From Aquilonibacter sp963820185 (lineage in GTDB: Bacteria; Vulcanimicrobiota; Vulcanimicrobiia; Vulcanimicrobiales; Vulcanimicrobiaceae): a DNA stretch of 64,000 bases. The notes below the pieces were generated by a model, which saw only the letters and a program-made list of their open reading frames with translations, made no database searches and was not told the DNA's origin. This document shows positions 9,162-16,872 of the stretch, one piece after another; the stretch's first letter is position 1; each line of letters starts with the position of its first letter. Both the position numbers and the translations under genes were made by a program. The stretch covers positions 620,001-684,000 of the forward strand of contig CAWFYV010000002.1 of the NCBI GenBank assembly GCA_963820185.1. The letters run 5' to 3'.

Positions 9162-9962
9162 ATGCTCGACGTCCCGACCCTCTCCCGTCGTAATGACCTA
9201 GGTTTATTTTTACGTTCCCGGCGCGGCGCATTGCGGCCGGTCGACGTCGGTCTCGAAGACGATTCGGCGCGCCGGCACGTCGCCGGTCTGCGCCGCGAAG
9301 AGGTCGCAAAGCTCGCAGGCATTTCCACTACCTGGTACACCTGGATCGAGCAGGCGCGCGAGATCAACTTCTCACTCGATGTGATCGACGAGATCGGGCG
9401 CGCGCTCTTGCTCACGCCCCAGGAGATCGCGTATCTCAAAGTGCTCGCGGCAGATACGCCGCCGCAGACGTGCACGCTCACGCCCGACGTGCCCGACGCG
9501 CTGCGCAAACTCGTTGAACTGCATCGGGAAGCGCCCGCTTACATCGCGACCCCGCGCTTAGATCTGTTGGTGTGGAACTCGTTCATGGCCGAGATGTTCG
9601 GCTACGATCACGATGGCGAACTCCTCTCGCGCAACGTGTTGTGGCGGATCTTCTTCGATCCATCACGCCGCCAACTGTACGCCGATTGGGAGACAGCCGC
9701 GCGCGGGTGCGTCGCCGTTTTCCGCAACACCTATGCGACGTATTACGGCGATCCGCACTTCGACGAACTGCTCGCGACGATGATGGAGCATCCGGAATTC
9801 GAGCGGATGTGGGCCGATTGGGAAGTGTTGCAGCCCGGCGTCCCGCCGTTCCTGATCGCGCATCTCAAACTCGGTTTATGCGAATTGCAGCCGATTCAAG
9901 CCTCGCTCGGTATTTCGCCGGGCTGCTATCTCGCGCTGTTCAGTTGTAAAAAACTCAGCTAG
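9162..9962 (+). CDS. XRE-family regulator with MmyB-like ligand-binding domain
   Basis: A 266-residue regulator with the family's N-terminal LGLFLRSRRGALRPVDVGL and GLRREEVAKLAGISTTWYTWIEQ helix-turn-helix, followed by a PAS-like MmyB ligand domain (about residues 110-260; e.g. PAYIATPRLDLLVWN). In MmyB proteins this pocket binds a fatty acid. The start at 9162 is preferred over the ATG at 9135 because GGAG lies six bases upstream. Its 3' end overlaps the convergent CGNR gene by four bases. The target is unknown; PHA genes lie 500 bases away. Confidence 0.88.
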   Translation: MLDVPTLSRRNDLGLFLRSRRGALRPVDVGLEDDSARRHVAGLRREEVAKLAGISTTWYTWIEQAREINFSLDVIDEIGRALLLTPQEIAYLKVLAADTPPQTCTLTPDVPDALRKLVELHREAPAYIATPRLDLLVWNSFMAEMFGYDHDGELLSRNVLWRIFFDPSRRQLYADWETAARGCVAVFRNTYATYYGDPHFDELLATMMEHPEFERMWADWEVLQPGVPPFLIAHLKLGLCELQPIQASLGISPGCYLALFSCKKLS

Positions 9963-10423
9963 TTCTTCGTTCGTTCGTAGTAACGTGCGGCTTTCACGCG
10001 ATTGCCGCACGTTTTCATACTGCACCACGCGCGCGTGCCGCTCTTGCTCTCGTCGAGAAAGAAGCGGCTGCATGCCTCGTGGGCGCACTGCTTGACGCGC
10101 AGGGCCTTCGCGCTTGCGAAGAGCTCCACGATCGCGAGACAGATATCCGAGAGTGCGAGCGTTGCGTCGTCGGCGCCGGTCGAAATCCGCGCGCTGCCGA
10201 CGCGCCCTTGCGCAGCGACGAGCATGTAGCGCGCCGCTAAATGCTGGTCGAGCAAGCGATTGAGGGGCGCGAGCTCGCGGGTCGTTGCCCGGCCCTCGAC
10301 GTGGGCGGCGAAGACCGCGCGGCAAGCCTCGCGGAGCTGCTCGAGTTCCGTCGCCCGCGAAGCGGCCAGGGGGCCATCGGTGCCGTTGACGAACGCGACC
10401 GCGAGCGATTCTCTAACCTGCAT
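9959..10423 (-). CDS. CGNR zinc-finger/ABATE-domain regulator
   Basis: A 154-residue protein beginning with the ABATE-type N-terminal region (LAVAFVNGTDG...LREACRAVF) and ending with the CGNR zinc finger: C-x4-C...AWCSMKTCGNRVKAARYYER. CGNR proteins are poorly characterised, presumed DNA-binding regulators, often in stress or catabolic settings. The ATG follows a T-rich stretch and a 12-bp inverted repeat (10434-10464) that may be its operator or the terminator of the pha operon. Confidence 0.88.
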   Translation of the reverse strand: MQVRESLAVAFVNGTDGPLAASRATELEQLREACRAVFAAHVEGRATTRELAPLNRLLDQHLAARYMLVAAQGRVGSARISTGADDATLALSDICLAIVELFASAKALRVKQCAHEACSRFFLDESKSGTRAWCSMKTCGNRVKAARYYERTKN

Positions 10424-10433
10424 AAAAAACTAA

Positions 10434-10464
10434 GCCAGTTATAGCATGATTCGCTATAACTGGC
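10434..10464. promoter_or_regulatory. Perfect 12-bp inverted repeat with 7-base spacer (terminator and/or operator)
   Basis: GCCAGTTATAGC (10434-10445) and GCTATAACTGGC (10453-10464) are perfect reverse complements. On the minus strand the hairpin is followed by TTAGTTTTTT and then the CGNR start codon. It could terminate transcription of the phasin gene upstream, act as the CGNR operator, or both. Confidence 0.65.
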
Positions 10465-10494
10465 AAAGCTGTATACGCTGGTTAGTAAGAGGGG

Positions 10495-10743
10495 TTAGTT
10501 TTTCGGAAGCAGGTCCGCGAGCTTGAGCATGTACTCTTTGCGCGCTTCGATCACTTGGTTTGTGAACGCGAAGGTGCGCTCAACGATCTCGGCCGGGGTC
10601 GGCAGCTTGGCCGTGCCGTTGCCGTTCTCTTTGAGCAGCTCGGTCACCGACTCGATCGCCTTGACGTTCAGATCTTGAGCCTGTTTGAGACCGCTCAGAA
10701 ACTCGGTCTGGGCCTTCTCAAGGAATTCAGTGTAGGTATTCAT
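10495..10743 (-). CDS. Phasin-like PHA granule-associated protein
   Basis: An 82-residue helical, Ala/Leu/Glu/Lys-rich protein (TEFLEKAQTEFLSGLKQAQDLNVKAIESVTELL... VIEARKEYMLKLADLLPKN) with the amphipathic pattern of small phasins, which coat polyhydroxyalkanoate granules. The chosen ATG at 10743 has AGGAGA upstream and a near-consensus promoter 34 bases further. It lies downstream of phaC and an XRE gene, which supports the call. Being short and low in complexity, it cannot be assigned by motif alone. Confidence 0.75.
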   Translation of the reverse strand: MNTYTEFLEKAQTEFLSGLKQAQDLNVKAIESVTELLKENGNGTAKLPTPAEIVERTFAFTNQVIEARKEYMLKLADLLPKN

Positions 10744-10776
10744 GGTGGACAGATTCTCCTTACTTGGGCTGTGCTT

Positions 10777-10806
10777 AGTATACCAAGCGAATGGGAGGCC
10801 TGTCAA
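10777..10806 (-). promoter_or_regulatory. Near-consensus sigma-70 promoter for the phasin gene
   Basis: Read on the minus strand: TTGACA (10806-10801), an 18-base spacer, then TATACT (10782-10777). The transcript would start about 27 bases upstream of the phasin ATG, which has an AGGAGA site. This would let the granule protein be made independently of the phaC transcript. Confidence 0.7.
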
Positions 10807-10817
10807 TCTGTTCGGTG

Positions 10818-11171
10818 CTATCTCTCGCCGGTGAAGCCGCGGTAGACGCGGATCAGGGTCTCTTTCTGCTCGGAGGTCAGCCGGGGGTCCAGCTTGACCG
10901 CCGATTCGACGGCGTCGGCCGCTTCGTTGCGCACGTCGTTGTCGAGCAGGCCGGCTTGGGCGTAGAACGTCTCGGCCGAAAGGTGCAGCGCCCGCGCGAT
11001 CTGCTTGAGGACCTCGGCCGAGGGCTTGTAGAGTCCGCGCTCGACCTGGCTCAGGTACGGGTTTGAGACCTTCGCGAGATCGGCGAGCTGCCTCAGAGAG
11101 AGATTCGCCAGCTCACGCTGGGTGCGAATGAACTCGCCCAGACCTTTTAAATGGTCGCGATTGCCCATCAT
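10818..11171 (-). CDS. XRE-family helix-turn-helix regulator of the PHA cluster
   Basis: A 117-residue regulator with an N-terminal XRE domain (LGEFIRTQRELANLSLRQLADLAKVSNPYLSQVERG, residues about 11-46) and a short helical C-terminus. It overlaps the phaC stop by four bases, so it is translationally coupled to PHA synthase. The gene immediately downstream is a phasin with its own promoter; a PhaR-like role in sensing PHA and repressing the phasin gene is a reasonable inference, though this is not a member of the classical PhaR family. Confidence 0.85.
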   Translation of the reverse strand: MMGNRDHLKGLGEFIRTQRELANLSLRQLADLAKVSNPYLSQVERGLYKPSAEVLKQIARALHLSAETFYAQAGLLDNDVRNEAADAVESAVKLDPRLTSEQKETLIRVYRGFTGER

Positions 11172-12913
11172 GCGATGGTCACCTCGTGTGAAGTAGATGC
11201 GGTGAAATCGAACGGCTCGGCCGTTTCGTTGCGGACGTACCGGCCCGGTGCCGGCTCATCGGTCGTTGGAAGTGTAAATGGCGCGCGGCGTGCACCGCCG
11301 TGCGTCTCGGCCCACGCGGCCCAATCTTCCCACCAGCTTCCCTGGTGTTTACGTGCACGCGCGAGCCACGTGTCGGGCGTCTCGCCCGGCTCCACGTTGT
11401 CGTTCGTCCAGAAGCACGATTTGGGATTGCCCGGTGGATTGCAGATGCCGGCGATGTGCCCGGCGTTCGTGCGCGTGTATTTCACCGGGCCGCTGACGTA
11501 CTGCGAGGTTGCAAAGCTCGTGCGCCACGGTGCGATGTGATCGGCTTCGGCGCCGAGGATGTAGATTGGCGTCGTAACTTTGCCCAAATCGATCGGCACG
11601 TCGTTGAGCACAAACGCGTTGGGCACGACAAGCAGATTGTGCAGATAGCACGCGCGCAAATACTGCGAGTGCATCGCTGCAGGCATGCGCGTCGCATCCG
11701 AATTCCAGGTGAGAATGTCGAACGCCGGAGGCTTCTTGCCCATATACCAATTGGAGACGACGTAGCTCCAAATCAGATCGTTGGCACGCATCCAGTCGAA
11801 GGTATGCGCCATGTCGGCCGACTCGAGAAAACCTTTCTCGCTCATCTGCTGCTCGAGGCGCGAGATCGTCGTTTCATCGGTAAAGACGCCGAGGTCGCCC
11901 GGCTCGGCGAAATCGACGATCGTGTTGGTCAGCGTCACGCTGCCGATCCGATGCTCTTCGCCCTTCGCGGCCAGATATGCGAGCAGCATCGCGCTCATCG
12001 TTCCGCCAAGGCAGAGCGACGCGAGATTGACCTGCGGAGCGCCGGTGAGCTTTTGCACGACATCGAGCGCGCAGAGGAGACCCCGCGTAAAATAGGTGTC
12101 CATCGTGTAGTCGCGCATCGACGCATCGGGATTGCGATAGCTGATCATGAAGACTTGATGGCCGCGCGAGACCGCCCACTCCACGAACGAACGTCCGGGC
12201 GCGAGGTCCATGATGTAGTACTTGTTGATCCAAGGCGGCGACATCAGAATCGGCCGCTCGTAGACCGTCTCGGTCTGCGGCGTGTAGGCGATGAGCTCGA
12301 AAAGCTCGTTGCGAAAGACGATTTCGCCTTTCGTCGCCGCGAGATTTTCACCCAGCGTAAACGGCGAGTTGTCGACTTGTTTGGGATAGCCGCCGTTGTT
12401 CTGCATGTCGTCGAGCATTTCGGTCAGGCCATTGACCAAACTCTCGCCGCCCGTGTTCATCGCTTCTTTGATCACCGACGGATTGAGCCACGGCAAATTG
12501 CTCGGCGCAAGCGCGTCCATCATCATGTTCATCGCGAAGCGGGCTTTGCGTTTGGTCGCATCGGGCAAACGCGAGCTTTCAACCATCTGCTGCGCGTATT
12601 GGCGGCGCAGTAAATATTCTTCGACCATCGAGAGCAAAAACGGATTGCTCGTCCAGGCGGGATCGCTAAAGCGCTTGTCGCCTGCGATCTCCGCGGGCGG
12701 GGCGGGGTTCTCACCTTGCATGCGGCGCAAGGCGTTGAGCGCAACGGTCTGTTGCGCAAGCATCATGCTGGTGACGATCATGCCCATGCGCACCGGGTCG
12801 CTCATCACTTCGAGCGTGACGGCGCGCAGCGAGTCGTTGAGCGATGCCGGATCGGCACCGGAGAGATCGAGACCGTAGCTGAACTCTTCGAGCGGTACCG
12901 CGCCGATCATCAC
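11168..12913 (-). CDS. phaC: Poly(3-hydroxyalkanoate) synthase, class I-like
   Basis: A 581-residue alpha/beta-hydrolase-type polymerase that joins 3-hydroxyacyl-CoA into PHA. The nucleophile motif is S-L-C-L-G-G with Cys301; Asp458 (ADHIAPW) and His486 (NAGHIAGI) complete the triad. The usual first residue of the lipase-like box is Gly but is Ser here. The conserved W-I-N-K-Y-Y-I-x-D-L substrate-region motif is present. No phaE or phaR subunit gene is adjacent and the length fits class I/II. ATGA overlaps join it to the reductase upstream and the XRE gene downstream. Confidence 0.95.
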   Translation of the reverse strand: MMIGAVPLEEFSYGLDLSGADPASLNDSLRAVTLEVMSDPVRMGMIVTSMMLAQQTVALNALRRMQGENPAPPAEIAGDKRFSDPAWTSNPFLLSMVEEYLLRRQYAQQMVESSRLPDATKRKARFAMNMMMDALAPSNLPWLNPSVIKEAMNTGGESLVNGLTEMLDDMQNNGGYPKQVDNSPFTLGENLAATKGEIVFRNELFELIAYTPQTETVYERPILMSPPWINKYYIMDLAPGRSFVEWAVSRGHQVFMISYRNPDASMRDYTMDTYFTRGLLCALDVVQKLTGAPQVNLASLCLGGTMSAMLLAYLAAKGEEHRIGSVTLTNTIVDFAEPGDLGVFTDETTISRLEQQMSEKGFLESADMAHTFDWMRANDLIWSYVVSNWYMGKKPPAFDILTWNSDATRMPAAMHSQYLRACYLHNLLVVPNAFVLNDVPIDLGKVTTPIYILGAEADHIAPWRTSFATSQYVSGPVKYTRTNAGHIAGICNPPGNPKSCFWTNDNVEPGETPDTWLARARKHQGSWWEDWAAWAETHGGARRAPFTLPTTDEPAPGRYVRNETAEPFDFTASTSHEVTIA

Positions 12914-13692
12914 ATGTACATGCCTCCGTTGACATCGTAGGTCGAGCCCGTGATGAATCCCGAGTTGTCATCGACGAGGAAGCGCACCGCGCGTGCGATC
13001 TCCCACGGTTGCCCCATACGATCGACCGGCGTGCGGCTACGCGCTATGTCGATTGCAGCCTGGGGCATCATCGTGGTCATTTCGGTGGCGATAAAACCGG
13101 GTGCAACCGCGTTGACGGTGATGCCGGCGCGTGCCGTTTCCAGCGCGAGCGTCTTGGTCAATCCGAGCAATCCGGCTTTGGCCGCAACGTAATTCGATTG
13201 CCCGAAGTTGCCCGTCCGTCCGACGACCGAACTGATGTTGACGATACGACCGTAGCCTTGCTCGAGCATGTGATCGAGCACGGCTTTGATCATAAAGAAC
13301 GGCCCTGAGAGGTTTACGTTCAGGACCGCTTGCCATTCTTCGACGGTCATCTTGCGCGCCGTGCGATCTTTGGTGATGCCGGCGTTGTTGATGAGGATGT
13401 CGACCTTCCCATTCGTCGCGATCACTGCTTGCGCAGCGGCCGCGCATGCCTGCGGGTCGGCGACATCGGCTTCGTAAAATTGAACGAGGGTGGCGCTACC
13501 GTTAAGTGAAGCGCGAAGTTCATCCGTGCGCTCGCGATCGGCGGGAATGCCGACCACAGCCACAATCGCTCCGTCGTTGGCGAGAGCCGACGAAATCGCG
13601 CCGCCTATACCGCGCGAGCCGCCGGTAACAATCGCCACTCGACCATCGAGCCGCGTAAGCGTGCCCGAGGGGGCTGTCGAGGTGGTTACCAT
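12910..13692 (-). CDS. SDR-family 3-ketoacyl-CoA/ACP reductase (PhaB/FabG-like)
   Basis: A 260-residue classical short-chain dehydrogenase. It has the TGGSRGIG cofactor motif, NNAG at about residue 108, the catalytic Ser in NISSVVGRTGNFGQSNY with Tyr and the following Lys (YVAAKAG), and the C-terminal SGFITGSTYDVNGGMYM. Coupled to phaC by a four-base overlap, it probably reduces 3-ketoacyl-CoA to the R-3-hydroxy monomer. It has an extra N-terminal tail of about 15 residues compared with its paralogue at 13788-14531. Confidence 0.93.
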   Translation of the reverse strand: MVTTSTAPSGTLTRLDGRVAIVTGGSRGIGGAISSALANDGAIVAVVGIPADRERTDELRASLNGSATLVQFYEADVADPQACAAAAQAVIATNGKVDILINNAGITKDRTARKMTVEEWQAVLNVNLSGPFFMIKAVLDHMLEQGYGRIVNISSVVGRTGNFGQSNYVAAKAGLLGLTKTLALETARAGITVNAVAPGFIATEMTTMMPQAAIDIARSRTPVDRMGQPWEIARAVRFLVDDNSGFITGSTYDVNGGMYM

Positions 13693-13741
13693 GGATACTA
13701 CTTTGTACCCATGTGCTACGCATACCTAGCAAAGGATAAAG

Positions 13742-13757
13742 AAAATCTTAGGATTTT
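13742..13757. terminator. Small AT-rich hairpin between two reductase genes
   Basis: AAAATC, a TTAG loop and GATTTT form a perfect short stem, followed on the minus strand by CTTTATCCTTT. It lies between the upstream reductase stop (13788) and the start of the phaC operon (13692). A weak terminator is possible. Confidence 0.3.
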
Positions 13758-13787
13758 ACATAGTAGGTTAAGGAAGTTAGGCCCGCC

Positions 13788-14531
13788 TTAGGCCATGTCC
13801 AGGCCGCCGTTAACGTGGAATGCGGCCCCGGTGATATATGCCGAATCGTCTTCGCACAAGAATTTTACGACCCGCGCGACTTCTTCGGGCTTGCCGAGGC
13901 GCTTGGTTGGGATTTTTTCCACGACTTTCGCGAGTGCGGCTTCGGGCATCGCCGTGACCATCTCGGTAGCGATGAAGCCCGGCGCGACGACGTTGGCGGT
14001 GATACCTTTGCTCGCCATTTCAAGCGCGAGCGATTTGGTGAAGCCGAACAAACCGGCTTTCGAGGCGGCATAGTTCGCCTGCCCTACGTTGCCGGTCGAC
14101 CCGATCACCGAGCTGATGTTGACGATGCGACCCGAGCCCCGCTCGATCATATGCTCGAGCACCGCCTTCGTCATATTGAACGCCCCTGAGAGGTTGACGT
14201 TGATAACGTTACACCATTCCTCGGACGTCATTTTGCGCAGCGTGTGGTCGATCGTGATGCCCGCGTTGTTGATCAGAAAATCGACGCGGCCAAATTCTTT
14301 GAGCACTTCATCAACGACGCGTTGACAATGTTCGAAATCATCCACGCGTCCCTGATGCGTCGAAACCGCATAGCCCTTGGCACGAAGCGCTTCAACGCAC
14401 TTTTCCGCCGCTTCTGCGCCTTTGTTATAACCCGCTGCGACGTGCGCATTCGCTTCCGCAAGCGACTTCGAGATTGCGGCACCGATCCCGCGCGTACCGC
14501 CGGTAACGATTGCAACGCGTCCTTTGAACAT
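13788..14531 (-). CDS. phaB: Acetoacetyl-CoA reductase (PhaB-type SDR)
   Basis: A 247-residue SDR of typical PhaB length. Motifs: TGGTRGIG, NNAGITIDHTLRKM, the Ser-Tyr-Lys catalytic set in NISSVIGSTGNVGQANYAASKAG, and AYITGAAFHVNGGLDMA at the end. GGGAGG precedes the ATG. It is separated by 95 bases from the downstream reductase-phaC-XRE operon, so it may be a separate transcript. The presence of two reductases suggests either different chain-length preference or a recent duplication. Confidence 0.9.
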   Translation of the reverse strand: MFKGRVAIVTGGTRGIGAAISKSLAEANAHVAAGYNKGAEAAEKCVEALRAKGYAVSTHQGRVDDFEHCQRVVDEVLKEFGRVDFLINNAGITIDHTLRKMTSEEWCNVINVNLSGAFNMTKAVLEHMIERGSGRIVNISSVIGSTGNVGQANYAASKAGLFGFTKSLALEMASKGITANVVAPGFIATEMVTAMPEAALAKVVEKIPTKRLGKPEEVARVVKFLCEDDSAYITGAAFHVNGGLDMA

Positions 14532-14602
14532 CGGATCCTCCCGCGTGGTGGAAGGCTCTACTGCGATGCTTTATGTGTAAATCCCGCGTGGTATACACAG
14601 CG

Positions 14603-15241
14603 TTAGTACCATGGCGGTGGCGAGGGTGTTGCCGTTACCACCGGTGCGGGCGACGCGGTGTACGTGACGACAACCGTAAACGCAGTCGGTGCATCGGCGC
14701 TTGCAAGCAGCACGCTGCGATCGACGCCGCTTGCAGTGATCTGCACTGCAACCAATCGATTTCCGGGCACGTCGCTCGCGCTTGCGCCGGCGAAGAGCGG
14801 ATCGTAGGAGGCCAGCTGCGTGACGCTCAGCGCGCTTGCGCTAAACGTGTCGATGTCGACCAGCGTATCTCCGGCGATCGCCGGGTTCCCGGGATTGAGC
14901 GTGTACCGCGTCACGGTTTTTGCAGCCGGACTAAAGCTATAGGCCCAGCCGTAGGTGCGGTGTGCGCCGTCTTCGGTGAAGAAGTCGACCTCGTGACCGT
15001 TGCTGTTACTTGCACCGAGGGCGTCGGTTGCCGGCACGTAGACCGCCATTGAACTCGCCGCCTCACTGGACATCCGCTCGACGAGCCGGTCCGCGCCGGC
15101 GACCGCGTTGACCCGCTGGTTGGCCGCGTTGGCCCAGGCCACCATCCGGTCGGCGAAGACCAGGACGCCCCAGACCAGGAGCACACTGATCGCTGCCCCG
15201 ATCAGCGTTTCGATGAGCGTAAACCCCGCCTGGCGGTCCAT
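14603..15241 (-). CDS. Prepilin-like protein with type IV N-terminal methylation motif
   Basis: A 212-residue protein starting MDRQAGFTLIETLIGAAIS: a short leader, cleavage site G-FTLIE and a hydrophobic helix, as in type IV pseudopilins (PulJ/ComGF-like minor pilins). The rest is Ala/Ser/Thr-rich without recognised domains and ends in a Pro-rich tail. No other pilus genes are nearby, so it is an orphan. The open frame extends to 15400 but that part overlaps the divergent gene; no clear ribosome-binding site precedes the chosen ATG. Confidence 0.8.
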   Translation of the reverse strand: MDRQAGFTLIETLIGAAISVLLVWGVLVFADRMVAWANAANQRVNAVAGADRLVERMSSEAASSMAVYVPATDALGASNSNGHEVDFFTEDGAHRTYGWAYSFSPAAKTVTRYTLNPGNPAIAGDTLVDIDTFSASALSVTQLASYDPLFAGASASDVPGNRLVAVQITASGVDRSVLLASADAPTAFTVVVTYTASPAPVVTATPSPPPWY

Positions 15242-15278
15242 GCACGAGGAGAAAGTGCCCGCGTTGCCGCCGGATGCG

Positions 15279-15295
15279 ACTTTGTGATACAAAGT
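15279..15295. promoter_or_regulatory. Perfect inverted repeat ACTTTGT-GAT-ACAAAGT (putative operator)
   Basis: Two perfect 7-base arms with a 3-base spacer, eight bases upstream of the membrane-protein/winged-helix operon and in the divergent promoter region of the prepilin gene. The cotranscribed winged-helix regulator is the likely ligand. A related half-site (ACTTTGTAC) occurs upstream of the reductase start near 13695. Confidence 0.55.
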
Positions 15296-15302
15296 AGAGG
15301 TA

Positions 15303-15908
15303 ATGACCGAGTTGGAACAGGCTCTCCTCAATATCGCCGAAGTGCGCGAGCGCCTCGCGGTCTCGCAGCGCTTCCACGGCATCTCCGGCGTGGCGGCCAT
15401 CGCCTCGGGCGTGTTCGCGCTCGCGGCCGGCGTGCTCCAAGCGCTGCTGGTCGCGGTCCCGGGCAGCGGCTACGAGCAACGCGTCTACGCGTCAATTTGG
15501 CTCGTGTGCGGGACCGCCGCGATGATCGTAAACTACGCATCGATCGCGCATTGGTATGTCAGCGATACAAGCGTACGCGATCGCTGGCAAACGCGCACCG
15601 TCGGACTTGCGATTCTTCCCGCGATTGCGCTTGGCGCGGGTTTGACGCTCGCGCTCGTGCTGCGCGGTGGCTTCGCCTATCTGCCCGGCGTGTGGTACGG
15701 CTGTTATGGCGTTGGCCTCTTCGCATCGCGCATGATGTTGCCGCGTGACGTCCTGCCGATCGCGGCGTTCTTCTTAGTCGCGGGCATCGCGCTGCTCTTT
15801 GTGCCGATGTCGATTGCACTGGCCTGGTGGGTGCTACCGGTCGGTTTTGGTGTCGGACAAATCGCGATCGGTGTGCTGGTCAGCCGCGATCGCCGGGAGC
15901 AGCCATGA
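15303..15908 (+). CDS. Small multi-pass membrane protein, unknown function
   Basis: A 201-residue protein with about five or six hydrophobic segments after a soluble N-terminus (TELEQALLNIAEVRERLAVSQRF). It overlaps the winged-helix regulator gene by four bases, an arrangement like PadR/HAAS pairs where the regulator controls a linked membrane protein. No family recognised. Confidence 0.75.
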   Translation: MTELEQALLNIAEVRERLAVSQRFHGISGVAAIASGVFALAAGVLQALLVAVPGSGYEQRVYASIWLVCGTAAMIVNYASIAHWYVSDTSVRDRWQTRTVGLAILPAIALGAGLTLALVLRGGFAYLPGVWYGCYGVGLFASRMMLPRDVLPIAAFFLVAGIALLFVPMSIALAWWVLPVGFGVGQIAIGVLVSRDRREQP

Positions 15909-16261
15909 GCGCAACCGATCTCGATCGCGTCTTTCACGAACGGGGGCGCTTGGCGATCTGCTCGACGCTGGTCGCACACGCCGACGGCGTCTCGTTCACG
16001 CAGCTGCAAGATGCGTGCGCGCTCACCGACGGCAACCTCAATCGCCATCTTCACGCGCTTGCCGAAGAAGGCATCGTGCAGACGCAGCGTCGCACCGGCT
16101 CGGGACGCCCGCAAACGATCGTGCGCATCACGCCCGCAGGTCGCGATCGCTTCCTTGCCTACATCGATGCACTCGAGCACATCGTGCGTGACGTTCAGCG
16201 TTCGATGAGTTCGAGCGAATCGCCGATTCGCGCGATGCCCGCGCGCGGCACGTCGCAGTAG
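15905..16261 (+). CDS. Winged-helix transcriptional regulator (MarR/ArsR-like)
   Basis: A 118-residue regulator: RLAICSTLVAHADGVSFTQLQDACALTDGNLNRHLHALAEEGIV, then a wing with RTGSGRPQTIVRITPAGRDRF. This matches the small winged-helix family that usually sits with membrane or ABC genes. The ATG overlaps the stop of the upstream membrane-protein gene. The palindrome at 15279-15295 is its probable autoregulatory site. The 3' end overlaps the convergent MOSC gene by 67 bases. Confidence 0.85.
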   Translation: MSATDLDRVFHERGRLAICSTLVAHADGVSFTQLQDACALTDGNLNRHLHALAEEGIVQTQRRTGSGRPQTIVRITPAGRDRFLAYIDALEHIVRDVQRSMSSSESPIRAMPARGTSQ

Positions 16262-16818
16262 ATCCCCATCCAATTTGAACGCGCCTGCGCAACGTAGCGC
16301 AGAATGCGCGGATCCGCTTCACCGCCGTGGAGATCGTACGTCGGCACGACACAGCGCTCGATCGGATAGCGCACGCGCAGCGTCACGTCGCCGAGTTGCA
16401 ACTCGCGTCCGGTGAGCGCGGCTTCATCGATTGCGATGCCGTCGAGTGCTTCGACGTAAAAGTTCGGACGAAATCGCTCCCATTCGACGCGATAGCCAAC
16501 GAACGACGAGACCCCGTCGAGCCAGCGGTTCAAGAGCAGCGACACCGGCGCATCATCGAAGAATGGGTCGTCGACGTTGTGCTCGAGGTGGGCATGCGGC
16601 GCCAAAACGCGCGCCTCGTCGACCGTACGTTGCAGGTGCAGGCGGTCGAATTCTTTGCCGCGCGCCGGCTTGCCGGCACGCGGACCGTCGTCGTTGATCA
16701 GCGCGCTCGTGCGGTCGCCCTCGAGTCCGGTGTCGATCACGGTAGCGGCATCCAACGCCTCGCCGCGGAGACTTTTGACCGGATAGCGCCGGATCGCGCG
16801 CAACGTTCCAATCTGCAT
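16195..16818 (-). CDS. MOSC-domain protein (molybdenum-cofactor sulfurase C-terminal type)
   Basis: A 207-residue protein with the MOSC N-terminal strand motif (RRYPVKSLRGEAL, GLEGDRT) and the catalytic-domain pieces F-R-P-N-F-Y and R-C-V-V-P-T. In MOSC proteins the conserved Cys is used for sulfur carriage or Mo-cofactor interaction (YcbX/mARC families); here it is the Cys in RCVVPT. No ferredoxin domain is attached, unlike YcbX. The physiological partner is not visible. Confidence 0.85.
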   Translation of the reverse strand: MQIGTLRAIRRYPVKSLRGEALDAATVIDTGLEGDRTSALINDDGPRAGKPARGKEFDRLHLQRTVDEARVLAPHAHLEHNVDDPFFDDAPVSLLLNRWLDGVSSFVGYRVEWERFRPNFYVEALDGIAIDEAALTGRELQLGDVTLRVRYPIERCVVPTYDLHGGEADPRILRYVAQARSNWMGIYCDVPRAGIARIGDSLELIER

Positions 16819-16872
16819 AGTCCCTTAGTACCGTAGGAAGGGCCAAGAGTCCTCAAGAACGGGGCGCCCACT

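Noticed and set aside
11300..12613. A 437-codon plus-strand frame opposite phaC
   Set aside because: PhaC on the other strand has all catalytic residues; the plus-strand translation shows no family feature.
15242..15400. Extension of the prepilin-like gene to the ATG at 15400
   Set aside because: It would place about 53 residues before the prepilin cleavage site and overlap the divergent gene; prepilin leaders are short.
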